A stretch of 64,000 nucleotides of DNA. Source: Gynuella sp. (GTDB taxonomy: Bacteria; Pseudomonadota; Gammaproteobacteria; Pseudomonadales; Natronospirillaceae). Below, in pieces: positions 58,003 through 64,000 of this stretch. Numbering within the stretch: position 1 is the stretch's first letter; each line of letters opens with the position of its first letter. The notes beneath the pieces were generated by a model. That model did not search any database, had not been told where the DNA came from, and saw nothing but the letters and a program-made list of their open reading frames with translations. The DNA lies in the NCBI GenBank assembly GCA_028282465.1, contig JANQHX010000093.1, positions 48,743 to 112,742 of the forward strand, in the 5' to 3' direction. The position numbers were made by a program, and so were the translations under genes.

Positions 58003-58308
58003 TGTTCACTCCTTGAGCAGCTGGGTTATGTTAAAGCCGTGAGATTCGATGGTCTATAAATCAGCGTTGTAGCTGATTATAAGCATATGCTTGATAGCCG
58101 CTTTTAAAAGCGAGCATATGTTAGTGTGTTCTGGCTTGAATGTGAATTCATTTGTAGCTTGTTATTTTAGTAATGATAACCACTAGCTAGTGCTTACATT
58201 TAATTAGCTTCTCAATCTAAAAATGTTCACTTTGATATGAGAAAAGCCCGTATCAAACGGGCTGAACAGAGGCTGATGATGTCTAAATTCTATTTCGTAG
58301 GTATTCTG
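58003..58308. other. Spacer between two minus-strand polysaccharide operons
   Basis: This 306-base region should hold the promoter of the operon beginning at 58002 and the terminator of the operon ending at 58309. The perfect 14-bp palindrome CGCTTTTAAAAGCG (58099-58112) is flanked by two copies of GCATATG (58083-58089 and 58114-58120) and may be a binding site. No gene was seen. Confidence 0.5.
58241..58263 (-). terminator. Intrinsic terminator after the GT2 pair
   Basis: On the minus strand AGCCCGT pairs with ACGGGCT (58245-58251 and 58257-58263) around a 5-base loop and is followed by TTTTCTC. It lies 46 bases past the stop codon of the gene at 58309. Confidence 0.8.
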
Positions 58309-59280
58309 TCAGGCGGCATCTGATTGTTCGGAGCTGCTTTTTTCGCCATTAACGATTTCCCGTATATGGTACTCTTTAATGTCCTTAGCATGGGTAAATA
58401 TGATGGTTTCGCCCACTAGTCCGATTGCAACAAGCTGAACACCTAAAGACATCATCAATACAGAAATCAGCATGAATGGCCTGTTTGCTGCGCTAACGTC
58501 AAATCCATACCTCTGAATTGTGACCGCTACAAGAAACAAAAGCCCAAGCGTAAATGTGCTTGCTCCAATAAGCCCAAAGAATCTCAAAGGTTTTTTGTTG
58601 AACTTTGTTACGAAGATGATGGCTAATAAGTCCAGTAGCCTACGGAGATAAATGCCTGGGGAATACAGCCTCTTCGTTGATTCATTAGGGCTTTGTTTGA
58701 GTTCAACTTCCTCAATGATAACGCCGTACTCGTGAGCAATAAGAGGGAAGAATCTGTGTTGATCTCCATAAATTGAGATATCTTCCATGATCTTCTTCTT
58801 AAATAGGCGAATTCCACACCCTAAGTCTGAAAAATCGACATCAGAAAACATTTTTATGAAGAAATTGAACATTGAAGTTTGCAGTCTGTTCGTTGGTCCA
58901 TCAATTCTTGGCCAGCGTTTAGCAATAACTAGCTCGGCTTCAGATTCCTGCATCTTCTCAAAAAGCTTTTTTAGCTCACCTTGCGCAACCTGCTGATAGG
59001 CAGGGAGTGTTAAAACCAGTTCACCCTTCGCATTTGATGTACCAACTTGGATTGCTGTGCCTTCACCGAAATTTCTTGTGAGTGTAATAATAGAAACTCT
59101 ATCATCTACTTTCGGCTGAAACTCTGTCGCTAGGGCTGAGTTACTTTCACTAAAAACGTAAATCATTTCCCAGTTCAAATCTATCTGTTCGAGATCTGCA
59201 AGATAGCTATCGTGAGTATCAAATAAATTCTGTGCGCGTTCGCTAACAGGAACCACAACACTGAGTTGAATACTGCTCAT
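58309..59280 (-). CDS. GtrB-like GT2 membrane protein with lost catalytic motifs
   Basis: The 323-residue protein has the size and topology of polyprenyl-phosphate glycosyltransferases (GT2 domain, then two membrane helices: FFGLIGASTFTLGLLFLVAV and PFMLISVLMMSLGVQLVAIGLV). It lines up with the neighbouring gene at 59282 along its length. However, VDDGS is replaced by VFSES, and the metal-binding DGDLQ by LPAYQ. These losses should remove donor and metal binding. It may be an inactive partner or regulator of the neighbouring enzyme. It starts 1 base after the stop of that gene, so the two are made together. Confidence 0.82.
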   Translation of the reverse strand: MSSIQLSVVVPVSERAQNLFDTHDSYLADLEQIDLNWEMIYVFSESNSALATEFQPKVDDRVSIITLTRNFGEGTAIQVGTSNAKGELVLTLPAYQQVAQGELKKLFEKMQESEAELVIAKRWPRIDGPTNRLQTSMFNFFIKMFSDVDFSDLGCGIRLFKKKIMEDISIYGDQHRFFPLIAHEYGVIIEEVELKQSPNESTKRLYSPGIYLRRLLDLLAIIFVTKFNKKPLRFFGLIGASTFTLGLLFLVAVTIQRYGFDVSAANRPFMLISVLMMSLGVQLVAIGLVGETIIFTHAKDIKEYHIREIVNGEKSSSEQSDAA

Positions 59281-59281
59281 A

Positions 59282-60262
59282 CTACTGTTCTCCTGTTGAG
59301 CTTTTTGCTGAATTTTCTACTCTGCGGGCCGTAAGCGGCACATAGTTCTTTAGTTGAAAACTGCCTCTGTTATAAATCTGCTCAGTGAGCAAACCCAAAG
59401 AAAACAGGAAAATACCGGTAATGAGCAATGTGACGAAAATGCCACTTTGAACAACTAGGCCTTCACCTTTAGATGCGGCCATGAAGATTTGTGGAATGGT
59501 TAACAATGAAAACCCAAAGGGAACTAAGGAAAGTTTCGCAAACCACCTAAATGGATGTCTTACCAAAGAAAGTATGGTTTTCATCATCAGGAGATCTAAG
59601 AGCACTTTATATATTCTTGAAAGGCCATACTTCGATTCGCCGAACTGGCGGGCATGGTGTTTGACCTTTACTTCTGAGTAGGTTGCCCCTGAAATGGATA
59701 GAAGCGCTGGAATGAAGCGATGCATCTCACTATAAAAGGGCATTGCTTTCATTACATCAGAACGATAAACCTTAAGGGAACAGCCATTGTCCTTAATGGG
59801 TACGCCGGTTGCCTTGCCGATAAGCCAATTTGCGATCTTCGATGGGAGCTTTCTGGTAACAAATTTGTCTTGTCTGTTATGTCGCCAGCCTACAACCAAG
59901 TCGAATCCTTTTTTGATCTCTTCAAGCATCATTGGAATGTCTGAAGGGTCGTTTTGTAAGTCCCCATCCATGGTGACAATGAACTTACCTAGGGCTGTTT
60001 GAATACCAGCTGCCATAGCCGGTGTCTGGCCATAGTTCTTCTTAAACTTAACGATTTTTAAGTCAGGATCGCTCTCTGCTAGTGTTTTGGCTATTTCAAA
60101 CGTGTTGTCTTTACTGCCATCATCTACGAACACTATTTCGCAGTGCTCTGGCATAGTATCTAGTGTTGCTTTTATTGCTTCGTAAAGCTTTTCTACACTT
60201 TCTTCTTCATTGTATAAAGGAGCAACAACAGAAATGTCATACTGGTAATCTTGTAGGGCCAC
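59282..60262 (-). CDS. Polyprenyl-phosphate glycosyltransferase (GtrB/ArnC-like GT2)
   Basis: The 326-residue protein has SVVAPLYNEEESVEKLYEAI, IVFVDDGSKDNT, the NYGQTPAMAAGI motif and MDGDLQNDP (metal site), then WLIGKATGVPIKDNGCSLKVYR and two C-terminal membrane helices. These match GT2 enzymes that load a sugar from a nucleotide donor on to undecaprenyl phosphate (ArnC, GtrB, DPM1-like). The sugar is unknown. Its product would suit the GT39-like enzyme at 46819, which needs a lipid-phosphate-sugar donor. Confidence 0.9.
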   Translation of the reverse strand: MALQDYQYDISVVAPLYNEEESVEKLYEAIKATLDTMPEHCEIVFVDDGSKDNTFEIAKTLAESDPDLKIVKFKKNYGQTPAMAAGIQTALGKFIVTMDGDLQNDPSDIPMMLEEIKKGFDLVVGWRHNRQDKFVTRKLPSKIANWLIGKATGVPIKDNGCSLKVYRSDVMKAMPFYSEMHRFIPALLSISGATYSEVKVKHHARQFGESKYGLSRIYKVLLDLLMMKTILSLVRHPFRWFAKLSLVPFGFSLLTIPQIFMAASKGEGLVVQSGIFVTLLITGIFLFSLGLLTEQIYNRGSFQLKNYVPLTARRVENSAKSSTGEQ

Positions 60263-60438
60263 TTAACAATCCTCTCCCTGGATTTATGTGGTTAATAAGG
60301 AAAGCATAAGATACTTCAAAATAGATTGTATTCAAAGTAAGATTGCCAACTAATTCACTGGTAAATGAACCAGGATTCAGATAGCAGCAGGACGCAGCTC
60401 CCATTCGTTAACTAATAAGCATAGAAGGGTAAAAGGGA

Positions 60439-61245
60439 ATGACTACCCAAAAAACTGATTTTCTATTAGATACCCACCTTCACCTGTATTCAAAATTTTC
60501 TATTTCTAAATTATTTGATCATTGTTGTGAAAGCTTCAGTTCATTTTCGAAAAATCGCACAACCAGCGCTGAGTTTGTAACGTTTTATGTCAGAAGTGAA
60601 AAAGAGCCTATTGCAGACGAGGTGTTAATAGGTAAGCATGATTCATGGGCAGTCGTTAAAGAGCAAGGTTTGTATCATGCAAGCTCCGCAGGCAGAGACT
60701 TGTATGTTGTACCCGGGCAGCAACTCAACACCATTGAAGGACTTGAAGTACTGAGTATTGCGGGAGGCAGCATTGATTTTTCACCAAAGCTATCGCTAAA
60801 GGAGCTGTTGCACGAAATCCAAAATCTACCTGATACTCCTATCGTTATTCTTCCTTGGGGGTTTGGCAAATGGTTGGGTAAAAAATCAAACCCTATCAAA
60901 GAGGCAATTGTGGAGTTTGCTGACAAGGTGCCGCTCTATGTTGGAGATATTCCAGCTCGTACCTCACTTCTGGGTGGTGCAGAAATCATCAACAACACCC
61001 GTGTAAATACTTTGAGAGGTGTTGACCCGCTTCCAATGAACGGAGAGGAGCAGCGAGTAGGCAGCTACGGCACATTAGTTACTATTGAGTTAGCTGAATC
61101 TATGTCAGCGTTCGAAAAGGTGAATGCTTTGATCGAATCTTTAAAAAATAAGAACAGCACTCCGATCAAGTTTTCTCAGTTTGGTAAACGGCTTTCTCTT
61201 TTTAGCAATATCAAATCTCAAGTTCTATTGAGGGTTGTAAAGTGA
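60439..61245 (+). CDS. PHP-like metal-dependent hydrolase family protein (unassigned)
   Basis: The 268-residue protein begins near a metal-binding style motif LLDTHLHLYSKFSISKL (His-x-His). YVVPGQQLNTIEGLEVLSIAGG matches the second core strand of PHP-type phosphoesterases. IVILPWGFGKWLG, then VGDIPARTSLL complete a barrel-like pattern. Other PHP metal ligands are not clear by eye, so the assignment is tentative. It is the first gene of a plus-strand operon with a GT4 (4-base overlap GTGA), a GlpD-like enzyme and a methyltransferase. It lies divergent from the GtrB-like pair. Confidence 0.6.
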   Translation: MTTQKTDFLLDTHLHLYSKFSISKLFDHCCESFSSFSKNRTTSAEFVTFYVRSEKEPIADEVLIGKHDSWAVVKEQGLYHASSAGRDLYVVPGQQLNTIEGLEVLSIAGGSIDFSPKLSLKELLHEIQNLPDTPIVILPWGFGKWLGKKSNPIKEAIVEFADKVPLYVGDIPARTSLLGGAEIINNTRVNTLRGVDPLPMNGEEQRVGSYGTLVTIELAESMSAFEKVNALIESLKNKNSTPIKFSQFGKRLSLFSNIKSQVLLRVVK

Positions 61246-62402
61246 ACATACTTGTAATGGCACCTCAGCCATATTTTCAAGAACGTGGAACTCCTATTGC
61301 GGTGGACTTACTAGTAAAGGCATTGTCTGAAGAAGGGAATAAAGTAGATCTGCTAGTTTTTAATGAAGGCGAAGATAGAACACATAGCGGCGTAACATTA
61401 CATCGAGTGAAATCCTTTCCAAGCATAACTGGCATAAAACCCGGCTTTTCTTTAAGAAAACTGTATTTAGATTTATGGATGTTTTTCGCGTTTGTTCGAT
61501 TATTGTTTAAGAATAACTATCAAGTTGTTCATGCGGTTGAAGAGAGTTCGTTTTTTGCGATGTTGCTTAAGCCGTTTTTTAAGTACAAATACGTGAGCGA
61601 CATCGACTCGTCAATGACTACTCAACTGGTGGACAAAGTGGCCGGACTCAAAATACTTGAGCCAGTGCTAAGAAAAATAGAGTCGCTGCCAGTTCGTTTC
61701 GCTGACGTAGTGATTCCTGTTTGCGATGCGTTAGCAAATGAGATCTATGAATATAGAGATAAGAATATATTTATTCTTAAGGACATAACCCTGACTGAAG
61801 AACAGGCAGGTGATGTTGCTGATGAAAATTTAAGGGCTCTTTTTGATCATCCTGACCTGCCAATGTTTTTGTATATTGGTAATCTAGAAAGTTATCAGGG
61901 AATTGATTTACTTATCCAAAGTTTTAGCAAAATGATTGAGGGGGGCAGACTGGCAAACCTCCTGCTAATCGGTGGTGAAGACGCTGATATTGAAAAATAT
62001 AACCGTGAAATTAAAAGGTTAGGCTTAACAAAAAACATTGTATTAGCAGGAAAACGACCAGTTTCTGGATTAGGGTATTACATGTCACAGTGTGATGTTT
62101 TGGCTTCACCCAGGACTCAAGGAGTCAATACACCGATGAAGGTATACAGCTATTTGGCATCGGGCAAGCCAGTAATAGCAACACGACTTCCTACGCACAC
62201 GCAAGTAATGTCCGATGAAAACTCAGTATTAGCTGAACCCAATGAGTCTGACTTCTCTGAAAAATTAGGGCTTCTAGCAGAAAATAAAGAGAGATTTCTA
62301 GATAAAGCGAAAAAAGCTGTAGAACTTATTGAGCAAGAGCACAGCTACAAAGCTTTTAAAAGAACACTCAGCTTGGCTTATGATTCATTAAGTAAGGCAT
62401 AG
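61242..62402 (+). CDS. Family 4 glycosyltransferase
   Basis: The 386-residue GT-B protein starts at GTG 61242, overlapping the PHP-like gene by GTGA. It begins ILVMAPQPYFQERGTPIAVDLLVKAL, a start seen in GT4 proteins of exopolysaccharide loci, and has DIDSSMTTQLV, LPMFLYIGNLESYQGIDLLI and SPRTQGVNTPMKVYSYLASGKPVIATRLPTH. The EX7E motif has been replaced in this subgroup by the NTPMKVYSYL pattern. It is followed after 2 bases by the second GlpD-like gene. Confidence 0.88.
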   Translation: MNILVMAPQPYFQERGTPIAVDLLVKALSEEGNKVDLLVFNEGEDRTHSGVTLHRVKSFPSITGIKPGFSLRKLYLDLWMFFAFVRLLFKNNYQVVHAVEESSFFAMLLKPFFKYKYVSDIDSSMTTQLVDKVAGLKILEPVLRKIESLPVRFADVVIPVCDALANEIYEYRDKNIFILKDITLTEEQAGDVADENLRALFDHPDLPMFLYIGNLESYQGIDLLIQSFSKMIEGGRLANLLLIGGEDADIEKYNREIKRLGLTKNIVLAGKRPVSGLGYYMSQCDVLASPRTQGVNTPMKVYSYLASGKPVIATRLPTHTQVMSDENSVLAEPNESDFSEKLGLLAENKERFLDKAKKAVELIEQEHSYKAFKRTLSLAYDSLSKA

Positions 62403-62404
62403 CC

Positions 62405-63856
62405 ATGAATTCAAAGTTTGATGCAGTCGTTATTGGTGGTGGCATTTATGGTGCGGCAATGTTGTGGGAGCTCGCGCACCGCGGTCTAAAACCCATACTA
62501 CTTGAAAAAAATGATTTCGCTTCAGGGACATCATCTAATAGTTTGAAAACTATTCATGGTGGAATTCGTTATCTACAAAAACTTCAATTCAACAGGGTGC
62601 TGGAATCCGATCGTGAAAAAGCGATACTGACTAAAATCGCACCATCTTCAATTAAACCCTTAAATTGTTTACTGCCAGAAGGCTCAAGTATTTCGAAGAG
62701 CAGGTATAGCTATTGGGCTGGCACGACTTTTTTTAATATACTTTCACGTTGTTTTAAAGGATCTTTATCTAGCAATGGCAGTCCTTACAAACGTGCTTCC
62801 ATTTTAAAAACGTCTATCTTAAACACTAAATCAGCAGATAAGTATTTTATGTCTTGGCAGGATGCCCAGGTCTTAAATTCAGAGCGGCTTGTCTTAAATT
62901 TTATTTCTTCTGCTATTGATTATGGGGCTTCTGCTTATAACTATGCCGACGTTGGCTCTGTAGCTTTGCATGGTGATGTCTATGAGACATCTCTAAAGGA
63001 TGGACAAACAGTTAAAAGCGATTATGTAATCGACTGTAGCTCTAGTATTGACCCTTTGTACGATCGAATGGCTAAAGACTCAGGTTATTTAAAGCCTGTA
63101 TCAGCTATGAACCTTATTTTTGATTTGTCTGTTTCAAATTCGGCGGTTGCACTTCCTAGCGTGAATCCAGATCTGAATAAAAGCACCATGCTGTTCTTTA
63201 GCCCATGGATGAATTCTACATTAGCGGGAACATGGTATTTTAATGAGAAGGTGACCAAGGCAAATGTTGATAAAGAAATAGTAGATGTCTGTCTATTAGA
63301 TACTTATCGTTCATTAAAAGGAGCTGGATTCAGTATAACGCTCACTGAACTAAAACGAAAACTCCTTGATATTCATTTAGGTGTTTTGCCTGGTACTAGC
63401 AAATTAGATGACCCCGAGAAATCTCTAATCGAATATCCAAGTGTGCAAAGTGATGGCGTTGGTTATCATAAAATAATGGGCAACAAATATACAACTGCAA
63501 GACTGAATGCTAAAAAATTTGTTGATACTCTTAAAGCAAAAGATAATCGAATAAAAGAGTCTAAGTCCCACGAAATTCAGTTATCTAATGAGTCTGATCC
63601 GCCTTGTACTCTTAGCAGTACAGATCAAAGCATCAGAGAGTTGATAAAAATGAGTCAGGTAAAAACAGTAAGTGACCTTTTATATCGACGCTTAAATGAA
63701 AACCCCCATCGTGCTTTTAATGAAAAAGAGATAAAGCGCATATTAGAATTAGTAGCTACTGAGTTGGGTTTAAATGACGAAGAGGTAGCGCAACAACTTG
63801 CAGAAGTTGAGCTGACTGAATCATCGAAAAGGAGTTTAAGCATTGAAGCAAGATGA
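62405..63856 (+). CDS. GlpD-like FAD-dependent oxidoreductase, copy 2
   Basis: The 483-residue protein has VIGGGIYGAAMLWELAHRG, NDFASGTSSNSLKTIHGGIRYLQ (closer to true GlpD here than copy 1), SWQDAQVLNSERLVLNF and MGNKYTTARLNAKKF in the usual order. It is shorter than copy 1 (557) and than GlpD itself, with a reduced C-terminal cap. The genes before and after it in the operon make polysaccharide, and no glycerol genes are nearby. A glycerol-phosphate-type or lipid-linked substrate is an inference. Its stop is overlapped by the next gene. Confidence 0.82.
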   Translation: MNSKFDAVVIGGGIYGAAMLWELAHRGLKPILLEKNDFASGTSSNSLKTIHGGIRYLQKLQFNRVLESDREKAILTKIAPSSIKPLNCLLPEGSSISKSRYSYWAGTTFFNILSRCFKGSLSSNGSPYKRASILKTSILNTKSADKYFMSWQDAQVLNSERLVLNFISSAIDYGASAYNYADVGSVALHGDVYETSLKDGQTVKSDYVIDCSSSIDPLYDRMAKDSGYLKPVSAMNLIFDLSVSNSAVALPSVNPDLNKSTMLFFSPWMNSTLAGTWYFNEKVTKANVDKEIVDVCLLDTYRSLKGAGFSITLTELKRKLLDIHLGVLPGTSKLDDPEKSLIEYPSVQSDGVGYHKIMGNKYTTARLNAKKFVDTLKAKDNRIKESKSHEIQLSNESDPPCTLSSTDQSIRELIKMSQVKTVSDLLYRRLNENPHRAFNEKEIKRILELVATELGLNDEEVAQQLAEVELTESSKRSLSIEAR

Positions 63857-64000
63857 TCAAGATATTGATAAACCTGATATCCATTCATCAAGTATTGAGT
63901 ACACCAGTCGATTCAGTGGAGGAGTTGGTGAATGGTTTTTGAATGTTCAAAACGGCAAAACTGAGAAGTTGCTTAAGAGTGTACCTAATAGAAATAGGGC
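63843..64000 (+). CDS. Probable SAM-dependent methyltransferase, cut by the right edge
   Basis: The frame opens at TTG 63843, eight bases after AAAAGGAG, and overlaps the GlpD-like gene by 14 bases. The 52 visible residues include SIEYTSRFSGGVGEWFLNVQN, a start often seen in class I methyltransferases, where the SAM-binding motif would follow shortly after. That motif lies beyond the window, so the call rests on the N-terminal pattern and the operon position. Confidence 0.5.
   Translation, partial: MKQDDQDIDKPDIHSSSIEYTSRFSGGVGEWFLNVQNGKTEKLLKSVPNRNR

Overview
The window looks like chromosomal DNA from a free-living, probably marine gammaproteobacterium of moderate to low GC. This rests on gene content: the engB / cytochrome c4 / dsbA / endonuclease-exonuclease-phosphatase order is typical of Pseudomonas-like and Oceanospirillales-like genomes, the atpIBEFHAGDC operon is of the gammaproteobacterial type, and a PEP-CTERM/exosortase regulatory trio (prsK-prsR-prsT) is joined to an exopolysaccharide locus. 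The exact order cannot be fixed from sequence inspection alone. I saw no rRNA, tRNA, insertion sequence, prophage or CRISPR array.

Left part (1-16430). A large secreted multidomain protein runs off the left edge, with carbohydrate-binding-like modules, thrombospondin type 3 calcium repeats and a degenerate metallopeptidase-like N-terminus. Then come engB, cytochrome c4, dsbA, an EEP-family hydrolase, an orphan hybrid histidine kinase, a lactate-permease family transporter, an isochorismatase-like protein with Ser at the catalytic Cys position, a GNAT acetyltransferase, a small predicted lipoprotein carrying a FlgI-like segment, an OmpR-type two-component system, and a MerR / ABM monooxygenase / SDR group.

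Middle part (16664-33537). Three tandem small secreted paralogues and a truncated fourth copy (recognised here by translation) lie next to a 554-residue secreted protein of unknown function. They are followed by a secreted metallophosphoesterase, a parvulin-like PPIase / HupE-UreJ membrane pair, an esterase-like phytase-family protein, and two tandem ~1000-residue signalling proteins in which a LacI-type ligand-binding domain replaces the usual sensor and is fused to PAS-GGDEF-EAL. A small unknown gene sits among several dyad and direct repeats. The complete F1Fo ATP synthase operon follows (33538-40554), with a terminator-like hairpin between atpB and atpE.

Right part (40786-64000). prsK-prsR-prsT (sensor kinase, sigma54 activator, TPR lipoprotein) leads into an envelope polysaccharide locus. 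It contains a GT39-like transferase, a GlpD-like FAD enzyme, a flippase-like membrane protein, a glycosidase-like protein, a hexapeptide acyltransferase, a minus-strand operon (small ORF, GT2, O-antigen-ligase-like polymerase, GT4, GT2), a pair of GT2 membrane proteins of which one has lost its catalytic motifs, a PHP-like protein, a GT4, a second GlpD-like enzyme and the start of a probable methyltransferase. The locus continues past the right edge. No exosortase or PEP-CTERM substrate is visible in the window.

The most notable signals are the LacI-sensor c-di-GMP protein pair, the small secreted paralogue array with its unknown 554-residue neighbour, the paired active and apparently inactive GtrB-like transferases, the two GlpD-like enzymes in a polysaccharide locus, and the hairpin inside the atp operon.
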